This document shows positions 52,471 to 61,937 of a DNA stretch of 64,000 bases, piece after piece; within the stretch, counting starts at the first letter, position 1; every line of letters begins with the position of its first letter. The notes beneath the pieces are model-generated. The model did no database searches. It had not been told where the DNA came from and worked only from the letters and a program-made list of their open reading frames with translations. Source of the stretch: an uncultured Dehalococcoidia bacterium (GTDB lineage: Bacteria > Chloroflexota > Dehalococcoidia > Lucifugimonadales > UBA3495); assembly GCA_951812625.1 (NCBI GenBank), contig CATOSP010000002.1, positions 2,180,788-2,244,787 of the forward strand. The letters are read 5' to 3'. A program made the translations under genes and the position numbers.

Positions 52471-53436
52471 TCAGGCCGTGACAAGCCTCGGCTGGGCCGC
52501 GGTGCACCAGTGCAGATACTTGGGGTTCCGCCCGACCACAATATCGAAGTACATCTTCTGGAGCTTGGTGGAAATGGGACCCGCGTTCCCGTCCGCGATG
52601 GGGCGGTTGTCCAACTGCACGACTGGGGTCAGGTGGGCTGCGGTGCCGGTAAGGAATATTTCGTCCGCCAAGTAAAGCTCGCTGCGGTCGATGCTGCGCT
52701 CAACGACTTCAATGCCTAGTTCCCGCTGGGCCAGTTGGATGATAGTGTCGCGGGTGATTCCCGGCAGCACATTGTCCTCAAGGGAAGAGGTGATCAGCTT
52801 GCCCTTGCTGACCACGAACAGGTTCTCTCCCGAACCTTCGCACACATGGCCGTCATGGTTAAGAATAATCGCTTCGTCGAACCCGGCCAGGGTGGCCTCG
52901 GTCTTGGCCAGGATGCTGTTCACGTAGATGCCGCAAATCTTGAGCCGCGCCGGAATCATCGGATCGTCCACCCTGCGCCATGACGAGGTGCAACAGCGCA
53001 GAATGTCGGACCCCAGGTAGTTTCCGAAGGGAACGGTGATCAGGGCAAAGTCGCTGGCCAACTCCTGCAGTTTCAGGTTGGCCACCAGCTCGGCGCTCTT
53101 GTATGCCAGCGGACGGATGTAGATGTCCTGCCGGTGCGAATTCCGCTCTACAAGCTCCACAGTGATCTGGCACAACTCCTCCAGCGAGTAGGGGATGTCC
53201 AGCATCAACAGTTTGCATCCCAGGAGCAGCCTTTCGTAGTGCTCCCGGAGGCGGTAGATATAGACTACGCCCTTTTCCTCGTTCCAGTTGCCGCGGATGC
53301 CCTCGAAAACGCCGGTGCCGTAGTGGAGGGCGTGAGTCATTATGTTGACCCGCGCGTCGGCCAAGGGGACGTACTCGCCCCGAAAGAAGGCCAGTAATTC
53401 GCTGGTGTTGGTTGCAGACCCTTGCCCCGTGCTCAC
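52471..53436 (-). CDS. ilvE: Branched-chain amino acid aminotransferase
   Basis: 321-aa fold-type IV PLP transaminase that interconverts leucine, isoleucine and valine with their 2-oxo acids. Motifs are FRGEYVPLADARVNIMTHALHYGTGVFEGIR, the PLP-Lys in YIRPLAYKSAEL, GFDEAIILNHDGHVCEGSGENLF and FLTGTAAHLTPV. The start is GTG at 53436, set by GGAGG 7 nt upstream, giving the usual length. An MFS carrier gene ends 65 bp upstream on the same strand. Confidence 0.94.
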   Translation of the reverse strand: MSTGQGSATNTSELLAFFRGEYVPLADARVNIMTHALHYGTGVFEGIRGNWNEEKGVVYIYRLREHYERLLLGCKLLMLDIPYSLEELCQITVELVERNSHRQDIYIRPLAYKSAELVANLKLQELASDFALITVPFGNYLGSDILRCCTSSWRRVDDPMIPARLKICGIYVNSILAKTEATLAGFDEAIILNHDGHVCEGSGENLFVVSKGKLITSSLEDNVLPGITRDTIIQLAQRELGIEVVERSIDRSELYLADEIFLTGTAAHLTPVVQLDNRPIADGNAGPISTKLQKMYFDIVVGRNPKYLHWCTAAQPRLVTA

Positions 53437-53500
53437 GTGATCCCCTCCCGGCGTAAATTCGGGGAAATTATAATCCGTCATTTGTCCGGCGTCCAATATC

Positions 53501-54859
53501 CTAACCTGTCCGGGATGCAGACCCTGGAGATGCTCCAACAGTTGCCGGCACTGCCGGCTTGAATGACAAGAAGACCAATGTGGACGCCAACGCCGCCAGC
53601 CCTGCGGTCGCCATCAGGAGGAGATCGTAGCTACCGGTAATGTCATAGACCAACGGGCCGATGAACTGGCCCAGTCCCAGACCGCCGGCCTCCAGAGGGC
53701 GCAGCGCACCGACAATCGTCCCGTACACGGACCTTCCGTAGTAGTCTGCCAGCAGCATTGAGGTCAGCGCCTCCTGGGAACTGGTGAGCAGACCCCAGAA
53801 CAAGCCGAATGTATAGGCCGCCAGCAGCGAACCAACCCAAGAGAGCAGCACAACCAACACTGCCGTCGACATGAGGGTGCCGACGAGACACCACCTGGGA
53901 GTCAGTTTCCCGGCGATGTATCCCCAGATGATGTTGGTCAGAGCCAGGAACGTGCTGAGACTCAATACTCCCGCAGCCTGGACCATCGACAATCCCGCCT
54001 CTTCGTGAAGGTAGGGCACCATGCTGAACCCCACCGCGGACCCGGCAGTATAGGTCACGAAGATGGTGGCGGCGATCAGCCAGTAGGTCCGGGTGCGGAA
54101 CACCTGCCGGGCGGTCCATTCCACCTCACCCGAGCTTCCTGCCGCGACTGGCTGCGTCGCGCCGCTGCCGGGCGCCACCGACGTCTCGGGACTGCGTCCG
54201 TCCGGCAGGAGGCCGATCTCCTCGGGGCGGCGACGGATGAACAGGAGCATGGGAAGAGCCAAGGCGAAGCTGAAGATGCCGAACAACCGGAAGGCGGTCC
54301 TCCAGTCGGCTATCAGGGCTATGGCCGAGGTCAACTGGATGATTATTGCCCCGCTTACCGGGCGGAACATGCCGATGAATGCCAGGGCGACGTATCGCCT
54401 GCGGTCGAAGAAGTTGACGGCCAGGGTGCGCGGCACCACTCCTATGAAGAGGGGTTGGCTGACTGCACGGCCAAGTATGGAGGCTGCGTAGAAGACTGCA
54501 ACAGACCTGAAGGTAGCCAGCGACACCAGGCAACCCCCAAGGACCAACGCGCCGGAGGCCATGAGCCAACGTGCGTTGTACCGGTCGGCCATCCTGCCGA
54601 CAACCGGCCCCATGAATCCCGAAGCCCAGACTCCGAGGGAAGCGGCAAGCCCGATTGTACTGCGAGTCCAAGCGGTGTCTTCAAGGATGAATCCCTGGAT
54701 GCCCCCGAGGACGATGCCCGCAACGGTGGTGGCGACGAAGGCTCCCGCTGCTCCCGTTCCCAAGACCAGCCAACCATAGAAGAAGGGGAGGCGGGGATGC
54801 CAGTCGAGTACAGTCCTGATTAACCCCAAGTGATGACCCCTTGAACAGACCCGCGCCAT
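53501..54859 (-). CDS. MFS transporter (monocarboxylate/oxalate-formate type)
   Basis: 452-aa, 12-helix carrier. N-terminal FFYGWLVLGTGAAGAF, GVWASGFMGPVVGRMADRYNARWLM (motif A region between TM2 and TM3), and a long central loop after TM6 rich in Pro/Ser/Gly. The C-terminal half repeats the pattern (GYIAGKLTPRWCL). It resembles OFA/MCT-type carriers for small carboxylates. The exact start is uncertain; the ATG at 54859 is used, but a TTG at about 54826 is better spaced from AAGGGG. Confidence 0.85.
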   Translation of the reverse strand: MARVCSRGHHLGLIRTVLDWHPRLPFFYGWLVLGTGAAGAFVATTVAGIVLGGIQGFILEDTAWTRSTIGLAASLGVWASGFMGPVVGRMADRYNARWLMASGALVLGGCLVSLATFRSVAVFYAASILGRAVSQPLFIGVVPRTLAVNFFDRRRYVALAFIGMFRPVSGAIIIQLTSAIALIADWRTAFRLFGIFSFALALPMLLFIRRRPEEIGLLPDGRSPETSVAPGSGATQPVAAGSSGEVEWTARQVFRTRTYWLIAATIFVTYTAGSAVGFSMVPYLHEEAGLSMVQAAGVLSLSTFLALTNIIWGYIAGKLTPRWCLVGTLMSTAVLVVLLSWVGSLLAAYTFGLFWGLLTSSQEALTSMLLADYYGRSVYGTIVGALRPLEAGGLGLGQFIGPLVYDITGSYDLLLMATAGLAALASTLVFLSFKPAVPATVGASPGSASRTG

Positions 54860-55019
54860 TGTAACTGTCGCGGATGCCGGTGGCCAGAGGCCGGGCGACT
54901 ACGGGCATCCTCGGCGGGCAGGGTCTCATGGTCCAGAAGGGGACGGTCTCACGGGAGTTGGGGACGAGGCCGCCCTCGGTCGAGCCCGGTCAGATCTCCG
55001 GTTTTCAAGAGGACAGTCT

Positions 55020-55547
55020 CTACGCTGTCGCCCCTTCTGGCGGGCCCTTACCCGGCAAGGAACCTTTGGCCAACTGCCGCCAGTAGTCCATGTTCTGCCA
55101 GTGTTCGACCAGATCAGACAGACCCAGGCCTGACTGGCCTGAATCGCCACCCTTGCCAACGTTCTCCAGCCCGCGTTTCATGGCGCAGATGGGAACCGGG
55201 TCTTCTATGGTACGGGGGATGAGGCCGCGTTCGGCCGCTTTGGGCAGGAGGGCACGCAGGACCTCGCGGGCCTGGGGAAGGACGCGGCGCTCCTGGAGGC
55301 AACGACTCAGGTAGTTCTGGAGAGCCGTGAGGTTCCGGGCGTGGTGCCCGCGTTTTGCCATGCGCTTGAACAATACGGAGGCCCAATCGAAGGGGTCCTT
55401 CACGGGGCCGGACTTGGGGTTGATCAGGGCGTCGGCTACCTCATCACAGAATTCAGCGGTGACTTTGTCGAGTCGGTAAACCTCGACTTCGGTTGCGTAC
55501 TTCCGGAGGAGGGCTTCAATCTGGGACCTGATCTGGGAGAGAGTCAT
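55020..55547 (-). CDS. Hypothetical protein
   Basis: 175-aa soluble, helical, basic protein. The N-terminal half resembles a helix-rich bundle (LSQIRSQIEALLRKYATEVEVYRL, VADALINP, FDWASVLFKRMAKRGHHARN). No metal-binding or catalytic motif is seen. I do not recognise the family; a DNA-binding or replication-associated role would be a guess. It is monocistronic, with GGGAGAG just before the ATG. Confidence 0.6.
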   Translation of the reverse strand: MTLSQIRSQIEALLRKYATEVEVYRLDKVTAEFCDEVADALINPKSGPVKDPFDWASVLFKRMAKRGHHARNLTALQNYLSRCLQERRVLPQAREVLRALLPKAAERGLIPRTIEDPVPICAMKRGLENVGKGGDSGQSGLGLSDLVEHWQNMDYWRQLAKGSLPGKGPPEGATA

Positions 55548-56100
55548 GGTTACACCTCTTCAAGAAAGTGAGCGGTTGGGTGTGGAGTGACGGGGGTAAA
55601 TCCCCCTTAATCCCCCTTTTGCGAAAGGGGGAAAAACCCGATTTTCCGGTCAGATGCGGACAAATCCGGACATTTCTGGTAGCCGGAGACGTAGGGGGGA
55701 TCGAGTCTAGGGAAGGACAGGACTGGTGTTTGCGGGTTGCGTTGTCAGGTTTTCTGGACAATGAACATCGTGTGCCTCAGTGGCTGTCCTGGACTGGCCC
55801 TGCCCTCCTCATGAAGGTGTCTTACGGTGGAGGGCCTTACAGGTCGGACAGATATAATGGTACATACGTTCGATTACGTTGGCAAGGGGCGTTTGTCAGG
55901 GGAATCGTTCGGGTTCGGGTGGGTCAGCCCACTAACAACAGGCACGGGATTCCCGGCATTCGTGGCAATGACGGTTGGGGCCGGGGATAAGACTGGCTAC
56001 GTCGGAATGCTGCCCGCGACGCAGAGCCCATTGACGGGCATTTTGATGGCGTCTACACTCCTTACGCCAATGCTCATGCGCGTTGCCGCGAGGATGTTCC
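55548..56100. other. Intergenic region with short repeats, no supported gene
   Basis: About 550 bp between divergent genes. A CCCCCTT-rich repeat-like segment (55597-55631) is present. Other open frames here lack ribosome sites and family similarity. Presumably carries promoters for both flanks. Confidence 0.5.
55612..55631. repeat. C-tract hairpin, possible dispersed repeat or terminator
   Basis: 8-bp perfect stem (55612-55619 with 55624-55631) preceded by a second C5 tract. The AATCCCCCTT...AAAGGGGG pattern occurs as a dispersed intergenic repeat in many bacteria. Confidence 0.5.
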
Positions 56101-57573
56101 TTGGACCTGGTCCGCCTCTGCCCTGTCTGCGAACACATCAACACCCCAGCCGACGCCTCCCGGTGCAGATCATGCTGGGGGTTCCTTACGCACACGACCC
56201 CGATCCCCCGTTCCGAGGCGGAGCGGCACGTCAGCCGCGTTCGAATACCGATCTGGCGTCGAAGATACCTCCTAATCGCCCTGGGGCTCATTGTTGCCCT
56301 TGTCGCCTGGCGGGCAGTGGTGATGTTCGACGTTGTTCCCCTAGTGTTCCCGCCACCCGGGCCGCACACCGACGCGAGCGCCGACGTACAGCCGGGCAAC
56401 TGGGCGCAGGTACGCCGCACCGCCAACAGCGCAGGCTACACGCCCGAAAAGGCACCAGTGCCATTCAGACGCGGAACCCGGGTGATCGCAGGGGACCCAC
56501 GCGGTACAGGGGACTCACGTTTCCAGTGGGATGTGCTGTGGACATTCGACGGCAAGGAACCCCTGACCAATACCGTAGCCGTTGCCGGACATCAAGTGTT
56601 CCTGTCCACAGAGGGCGGCCGCACACTTTCCCTTGACCGGGAAACGGGCCGAGTCCTGTGGGAACATCGCAGCCCGTTCCCGTCCAGCACCACACCCGCA
56701 GTTACCGGCGACCTGGCGGTAACCGCTCTTCGGCCCGGCAAGGTGGTAGCGCTGGACCGAGCCAGCGGCAACGTGCGCTGGGAGACGGACCTGGGAGAGC
56801 CACTGTTCTCTTCCCCAGTGATAGTCGATGGCCGGGTCTACATCGGAGCTACTGACAGGAACTTGCACGGCCTGGAGGCCGCCGATGGGGAGAAGCGTTG
56901 GAAGTTCACATCCGACGACTGGGTGAATGCACCTCCTTCCTATGACGGGGACATTCTCGCCATGGCGTCTCGCAGCACGAGGGTGGAACTTGTGGAGACC
57001 CGGACGGCCCGCCGCAAGCTGATTTATGACGTCAGGGGAGTCAGGAAGGTGTCGGGAGGTCCAGTTATCCAAGGGGACCTGGTCTATTTCGGGACACAGG
57101 ACGGGACGGTCTGGGCGATTGACCGGAACGCGACCACATATCCACTGGAGCGGGCATTCCAGTTCATCCGCCTGAATCTCTACATCTGGGGTCTCGGGTC
57201 TTTGCCAGTGCAAAAAGGCACCGTATGGACGCACTCGGTTGAAGGTGAGATGCCCCACGCTCCGGTCGTTGGTCCCAGCGCCGTGTTCGCCGCCACCAGC
57301 GATGGGAGAGTCGCGGCTATCGACACGCACACCGGTGAGGCATTGTGGACCACTGATGTAGAGGGAGAGATAACGTCGGGCCTCACAGTTGCCGGAAATA
57401 CTGTACTGGCGGGCACGGGCGACGGGCGAGTCACCGGCCTTGACACGAACACCGGCGAGATGCTTTGGGAGTTCCCCACAGGGGGCGCGGTAACAGCAAC
57501 ACCCATAGTCGCCGGTGGGGTGATGTACGTGGCGTCCCAAGATGGGAAGTTGCGCGCCGTTGCCGGAGAGTAG
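56101..57573 (+). CDS. Zn-ribbon, membrane-anchored PQQ-type beta-propeller protein (BamB-like)
   Basis: 490 aa from TTG 56101 (GAGG 7 nt upstream). The N-terminus has a Cys4 zinc ribbon (CPVCEHINTPADASRCRSC), then one TM helix (YLLIALGLIVALVAWRAVVMF). The rest is a PQQ/quinoprotein-like propeller with repeats of the form VYIGATDRNLHGLEAADGEKRWKF and GRVAAIDTHTGEALWT. With the ribbon in the cytosol and the propeller outside, it may be a sensor or scaffold. No tryptophan-docking enzyme motifs are seen, so catalysis is unlikely. Function unknown. Confidence 0.75.
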   Translation: MDLVRLCPVCEHINTPADASRCRSCWGFLTHTTPIPRSEAERHVSRVRIPIWRRRYLLIALGLIVALVAWRAVVMFDVVPLVFPPPGPHTDASADVQPGNWAQVRRTANSAGYTPEKAPVPFRRGTRVIAGDPRGTGDSRFQWDVLWTFDGKEPLTNTVAVAGHQVFLSTEGGRTLSLDRETGRVLWEHRSPFPSSTTPAVTGDLAVTALRPGKVVALDRASGNVRWETDLGEPLFSSPVIVDGRVYIGATDRNLHGLEAADGEKRWKFTSDDWVNAPPSYDGDILAMASRSTRVELVETRTARRKLIYDVRGVRKVSGGPVIQGDLVYFGTQDGTVWAIDRNATTYPLERAFQFIRLNLYIWGLGSLPVQKGTVWTHSVEGEMPHAPVVGPSAVFAATSDGRVAAIDTHTGEALWTTDVEGEITSGLTVAGNTVLAGTGDGRVTGLDTNTGEMLWEFPTGGAVTATPIVAGGVMYVASQDGKLRAVAGE

Positions 57574-57727
57574 GCGCCGCTTTGGACCCGGCGCTCCGGT
57601 CCCCTGCGAGCAACAGACCACGCCCAGATACGGGCCCGCCGCTTCCCTATAGAGCAACTGCGCAAAACAGGATAAACTAGCGGACGCATACGCTGGCGCG
57701 GCGCAATACATTTTCGAGGAGTGAGCA

Positions 57728-58582
57728 ATGGGTAAGCTGGACGGCCGGGTGACCATAGTCACCGGCGCGAGCAGGGGCATCGGCAGCGGGATAGCCAGGT
57801 TGTTTGCGGCCGAAGGCGCGAAGGTTGCCTGCGCGGCCCGCACACTGCGGGAAGGGGACCATCCACTGGAGGGTTCGCTGGAAAAGACCGTTAACGACAT
57901 ACGCGAGGACGGCGGCGAGGCCACTCCCGTCGCGGTCAACATATCCCTGCCTGAAGACTGCGAAAGGCTGGTGCAGGAAACCAGGGATGCATACGGCCCA
58001 GTGGACATACTGGTCAACAACGCCGCCCTGACCTATTACATTCCCACCAAGGACTTCCCCCTGAACCGCTGGATGAGGTCATGGCTGGTGAACTTCCAGG
58101 CTCCCTTCATGCTCAGCCAACTGGTGCTGGAAGACATGGTTGACAGGAAGACCGGCAGCATCATCAACATTTCATCAGGATCTGCAATCGGCCCCGGCCG
58201 CGGGCCTTACCCCGATGCCGGTCCCAACCGGGGAGGCACCTGCTACGGCGCAGAGAAGGCGGCGCTGGAACGGTTCACCCAGGGTCTGGCACAGGAAGTC
58301 TATCCCGACGGAGTTTCGGTGACCGCGTTATCCCCTTCCCAGGTCGTGCCAACGCCGGGGACCGTCTACCACAACCTCGTCACCGGCATTGACGACCCAA
58401 GGGGAGAACACCCGGAACTGATGGCCAAGGCGGCCTTATTGCTGGCCTCCGAACCCCTGGACAAAGTGGCTGGCCGCGTCACATACAGCCAGCAAATCCT
58501 CAAGGAGTTCGGTTGGATTACTGAGGCCAAAGGCACCGGCGTGGACCCCGACCGTCCCGGAAGCGGCTATAGCCAGATATAA
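57728..58582 (+). CDS. SDR-family oxidoreductase
   Basis: 284-aa NAD(P)-dependent short-chain dehydrogenase. The cofactor motif is GASRGIGSGIARLFAAEGAKV, followed by the VDILVNNAALT segment. The catalytic Ser is in INISSGSA, and Tyr and Lys in the YxxxK motif CYGAEKAALE. A longer insertion follows the Ser (GPGRGPYPDAGPNRGG). First of an evident three-gene operon (gaps 42 and 33 bp). Likely an alcohol/hydroxyacyl dehydrogenase. Confidence 0.9.
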   Translation: MGKLDGRVTIVTGASRGIGSGIARLFAAEGAKVACAARTLREGDHPLEGSLEKTVNDIREDGGEATPVAVNISLPEDCERLVQETRDAYGPVDILVNNAALTYYIPTKDFPLNRWMRSWLVNFQAPFMLSQLVLEDMVDRKTGSIINISSGSAIGPGRGPYPDAGPNRGGTCYGAEKAALERFTQGLAQEVYPDGVSVTALSPSQVVPTPGTVYHNLVTGIDDPRGEHPELMAKAALLLASEPLDKVAGRVTYSQQILKEFGWITEAKGTGVDPDRPGSGYSQI

Positions 58583-58624
58583 CGGCCATTCAGCGATTGG
58601 CCCAGAACTGCCGAGGAGGCGCAA

Positions 58625-59239
58625 GTGTCCACCAGGTACGGCATCGAACTGGTCTTCAACCCGGAGTTCAACTCGGGGATCTACCGGGTACGGCAGTTGG
58701 TCTGCGGGCAATACGGTTGCTGGGCGGCAGAGATGCACATGCTCAGGATGAGCCTGGCGCCGTACTTCGAGTGCCCGGAAGACGGCCTGGCGGACCTGGA
58801 CAGGGAAATCTCCCAGGCAGCAGAGAACAGCAGGTCGCGCAACCCCAGTATGATCCTGCCCCGGACCGGTATCTCCACGGACGATGCCAGTCGTTCCGTG
58901 TTCCTCCATTTCGGCGACCCTGACGGCGCGCTGGGCAGTCTGCGGCAGATGGCCGTTGATGCGGTGGGTCGCGTCGGCGGAGCGAAGATTCCGGGCTTTG
59001 CACAGGAGTTCGCGCCACGGGTGGCGCTGCTGGAATACGGAGACATTGATCCGGCCATACTCGCCGACGCCGCGGAATACGCCGGTGGCGCGGCCACGAG
59101 CGTCGACCTGGCCATGATGGGAACCGCCTGGAGGCTGCTCATAGTCAGGTATTCGTCCGAGGCCGCCGGAGACGATTGGAGCAACGGACGCTGGGCCAAC
59201 GACGTTGGCTGGAAACAACTACACAGCTACCCCCTCTAA
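58625..59239 (+). CDS. Hypothetical protein, possibly LigT/2H-phosphoesterase-like fold
   Basis: 204-aa protein with GTG start and GAGGAGG upstream. Two similar halves (EMHMLRMSLAPYF and FAPRVALLEYGD) sit where 2H phosphoesterases have HxT/S motifs, but the His residues are absent or shifted. The final strand TAWRLLIVRYSS fits the same fold. If related, it is an inactive member. It lies between the SDR and ICL/PEPM genes and is probably cotranscribed with them. Confidence 0.55.
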   Translation: MSTRYGIELVFNPEFNSGIYRVRQLVCGQYGCWAAEMHMLRMSLAPYFECPEDGLADLDREISQAAENSRSRNPSMILPRTGISTDDASRSVFLHFGDPDGALGSLRQMAVDAVGRVGGAKIPGFAQEFAPRVALLEYGDIDPAILADAAEYAGGAATSVDLAMMGTAWRLLIVRYSSEAAGDDWSNGRWANDVGWKQLHSYPL

Positions 59240-59272
59240 CAATCCCAATTCACACTTTGGAAGGAGCATGAT

Positions 59273-60139
59273 ATGAAGGCCACGACCAGACTACGCCAAA
59301 TGCTCGCCTCCGGGGATATGATTGTCGCCCCGTTCGTTCTCAACGCCCTGCACGCCAAGATCGCCGAGTCGGTGGGCTTCCAAGCGGTCTACATGACCGG
59401 GGCGGGGACGGCCGCGGAAAGAGGCTTCCCGGACGTGGGCCTGCTGACCATGACGGAGATGGTTGCCAACGCCAAGTACATCGCCAACGCAGTGGACGTC
59501 CCGGTCATCTGCGACTCGGACACGGGCTATGGCAACCCTCTGAATGTACAGCGCACCGTCCGCGAATACGAGTCCGCAGGCGTGGCTGCCATCCACCTGG
59601 AAGACCAGGTCTTTCCCAAGAAGTGCGGTTTCTTCGAGGGCAAGCAGGTGATACCCGTGGAAGAGCATGTCCAGAAGATCCGGGCTGCCCTGGATGCCCG
59701 CACCGACCCGGACTTCGTGATTATCGCCCGATGCGACGCCTACGCCGTCACCGGATGGGAAGACACCATAAGCCGCTGCAACGCCTACATAGACGCCGGG
59801 GCCGACATGGTATTCGTGGACGGCATTAAGAGCGAGAGCGACATCCAGAACTATGCCAGGGACATGGCGGACCTGCCCCGCATGTACAACGGGGACCTGA
59901 TGAACACGAACGACGTTGCCGCCCTGGGCTACAAGCTGATGATCTGCGGCAGCACCATCTGGCTGATCTACCAGCAGGTCAAGGAGTCCTTCGAGGAGCT
60001 GAAGGCCAGCGGAGCGGTAAACGCCGCGCGCTACGGGTCCCGGTGGGACGTTGCCGACCTGCTCGGCCTGGACCAGGTATACGAGCTGGAGCGAAAGTAT
60101 GGAGTAACCGAGCCGTCGGTCTCGCCAACAGCGGACTAA
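59273..60139 (+). CDS. Isocitrate lyase/PEP mutase-family protein
   Basis: 288-aa TIM-barrel enzyme of the PrpB/oxaloacetate-decarboxylase/PEP-mutase group. Motifs: FNALHAKIAESVGF-like N-terminus, VICDSDTGYGNPLNV with metal-binding Asp, GVAAIHLEDQVFPKKCGFF (the KKCG loop of lyases), and IIARCDAYAV. GGAAGGAGC lies upstream of the ATG. With the SDR it may process a C3-C6 hydroxy acid, as in methylisocitrate or dimethylmalate cleavage. The exact substrate is not readable from sequence. Confidence 0.9.
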   Translation: MKATTRLRQMLASGDMIVAPFVLNALHAKIAESVGFQAVYMTGAGTAAERGFPDVGLLTMTEMVANAKYIANAVDVPVICDSDTGYGNPLNVQRTVREYESAGVAAIHLEDQVFPKKCGFFEGKQVIPVEEHVQKIRAALDARTDPDFVIIARCDAYAVTGWEDTISRCNAYIDAGADMVFVDGIKSESDIQNYARDMADLPRMYNGDLMNTNDVAALGYKLMICGSTIWLIYQQVKESFEELKASGAVNAARYGSRWDVADLLGLDQVYELERKYGVTEPSVSPTAD

Positions 60140-60230
60140 TCCAGATCACCGGTCCATTGAAATGGCTTGCCCGTGGCGCCAGGACGGAGCCGACGGGGCA
60201 AGTCCATATCTTTCACTGGTGTGGTGTCAG

Positions 60231-60788
60231 ATGACCACCAAGCTGAAACTTATCACTGCCGACGAACTGTTGCGGATGCCACGTGAGGAAGGCGTCCGGT
60301 ACGAGCTTATCCGTGGAGTGTTGGTCCCGAAGATGCCTACTGGAGACCGTCACCGCATAACAGTGAGCAGATTTGACACCGCCCTTTCAAATTGGTCTGA
60401 CGAAAACGACTACGGCAGCGTCGGCGCGGGGGAACCCGGTTACTTGCTGGACCGTGACCCCGATACAGTGCGCGCTCCCGACGTGGTCTGGATAGCGCCG
60501 GGACGGGTGCCGGAGGGTACCCAGGGCTACCCGGAGATTGCGCCCGACCTGGCCGTAGAGGTCAAGTCACCCAGCAACTCCAATTCCGAAATGGCGGCCA
60601 AAGCAGCGATGTGGCTGAGCTACGGCTCAAAGGAAGTATGGGTTGCCAACCCGGAAACCACGACCGTCACCAGACACCGACCCAGCCAACTACCCGTAAC
60701 CCCAGGAGAGGACGACATTCTGGACGGGGGCGACCTTCTCCCAGGGTTCACCATCCCGGTCTGGCGGCTGTTCCGCCGGAGGAAGTAA
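60231..60788 (+). CDS. Uma2-family (DUF820) putative endonuclease
   Basis: 185-aa protein with the PD-(D/E)xK-type Uma2 fold. N-terminal ADELLRMPREEGVRYELIRGVLV, then GYLLDRDPDTVRAPDVVWI and PDLAVEVKSPSNS, which carry the Asp and Glu-x-Lys residues. C-terminal LLPGFTIPV is typical. The family is abundant in cyanobacteria and Chloroflexota, and its biological role is unsettled. ATG 60231 fits homologues; the upstream extension does not. Confidence 0.88.
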   Translation: MTTKLKLITADELLRMPREEGVRYELIRGVLVPKMPTGDRHRITVSRFDTALSNWSDENDYGSVGAGEPGYLLDRDPDTVRAPDVVWIAPGRVPEGTQGYPEIAPDLAVEVKSPSNSNSEMAAKAAMWLSYGSKEVWVANPETTTVTRHRPSQLPVTPGEDDILDGGDLLPGFTIPVWRLFRRRK

Positions 60789-60820
60789 ATGCAGCAGCGG
60801 GGATGTACGGGAGGGCTAGC

Positions 60821-61840
60821 TTATAGAAGTATTACGACCGCTGCAATAGCCAAGGCGGCTGTCAGGAACACAGCGCCCCCCACGGTAGTCCTGGTCTTGG
60901 ACAGCGGTACTCCCGATCCCACGTACTTCGAGGCGCTGCCGGAGCTTATGTGGTTCAGGCAAAACTGGGCATCTCCGTAAGTGTAGTGGTGGGAAAGTAC
61001 GTCATAGGAGTGGACCGTCTCCCGATGCAATACCGTATCCGCATCAGCGGGGGTCTGAAATTCCTGGCGTATTTCGTCACCGGTCATGGACTTGAAGTGC
61101 TTCGCTGCAAGTCCATTCTTAAACTCGTTCCCGCCAAGTCCGCTCAGTTGGTACGTTAACTCGGTCGAGCAAGAGAACTTCCTGGTTATGATCTCGCCCT
61201 CCACCAGCTGGCCCACGCCTTCGCACCGGTTGCAAAGCACAGCTCCGCCCCCGTTGCAACGATTGCAGACCACCTGACCACTTGCGCCGCATCGACTGCA
61301 TCTTTCCGGGATTCTGCCTCTGCCACTGCACTCACCACACCGGCGGCGGTGCTCAATGTCCGTATCAAAGTCTCTATCCCTGAAAAGCCCGCCACTGCGC
61401 CGATATTCGGAACGCCCCTCCACATATTCGCCCTTCCCATCGCACATAGTGCATCTTACGTTTTCCTGTCCGGTCCCCCGGCAGGTCCCGCAGTCCATTG
61501 TGGTCGGGCACGGTACATCTCCCCTTCCTGAGCAGTTGTCACATGCAACGCCCCGGTCGTTGGCCATGATCTTGAGGGTCTCGTTCTTGAATTCCTGGGG
61601 CCGGTAATCTATGTCAGTCGAGTAGCTGTCGGCATCCCGAGCGCGGACGGTCTTTGTTTGTACCCGGTCGCTCATAACCATGTATTCTGTGGTGGTCTTG
61701 TGGCAGACCAGGCTTTCCGCACCAACGGCACTGACCTGGTCAAGAAAATCGCCAGGCAGGAATATCCTCTGCAGCCACGCTTTCTGCCGCCACCCTTCCA
61801 ACAAATCGTCGTGGGTTGTGCTGGTACTCTGCATCGTCAT
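60821..61840 (-). CDS. Tail-anchored protein with seven DnaJ-type zinc motifs (paralogue 2)
   Basis: 339-aa protein. The N-terminal about 110 residues (FLPGDFLDQVSAVGAESLVCH, GYRPQEFKNETL) are followed by seven CxxCxGxG-type motifs (CDNCSGRG, CGTCRGTG, CTMCDGKG, CGECSGRG, CSRCGASG, CNRCNGGG, CNRCEGVG), then a conserved region (FSCSTELTYQL, KHFKSMTGDEIRQEFQTP) and a C-terminal TM helix. DnaJ itself has four such motifs and a J-domain, which is absent here. GGGAGG precedes the ATG. A membrane-anchored chaperone-like or redox role is possible. Downstream of its paralogue at 61938-62915. Confidence 0.8.
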   Translation of the reverse strand: MTMQSTSTTHDDLLEGWRQKAWLQRIFLPGDFLDQVSAVGAESLVCHKTTTEYMVMSDRVQTKTVRARDADSYSTDIDYRPQEFKNETLKIMANDRGVACDNCSGRGDVPCPTTMDCGTCRGTGQENVRCTMCDGKGEYVEGRSEYRRSGGLFRDRDFDTDIEHRRRCGECSGRGRIPERCSRCGASGQVVCNRCNGGGAVLCNRCEGVGQLVEGEIITRKFSCSTELTYQLSGLGGNEFKNGLAAKHFKSMTGDEIRQEFQTPADADTVLHRETVHSYDVLSHHYTYGDAQFCLNHISSGSASKYVGSGVPLSKTRTTVGGAVFLTAALAIAAVVILL

Positions 61841-61937
61841 AGCGTTCCTCCCTCGCTCTCTGTGTGATTCATCTACTCCTGGGACAACAGGCTACCGGGG
61901 GCAGAAAATGCAGCAGCGAGATAGGTGGCATCGCCAA

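Noticed and set aside
55568-55990. Plus-strand 140-codon frame in the 55.5-56 kb gap
   Set aside because: It spans the C-tract repeat, has no ribosome site and low-complexity composition; likely non-coding.
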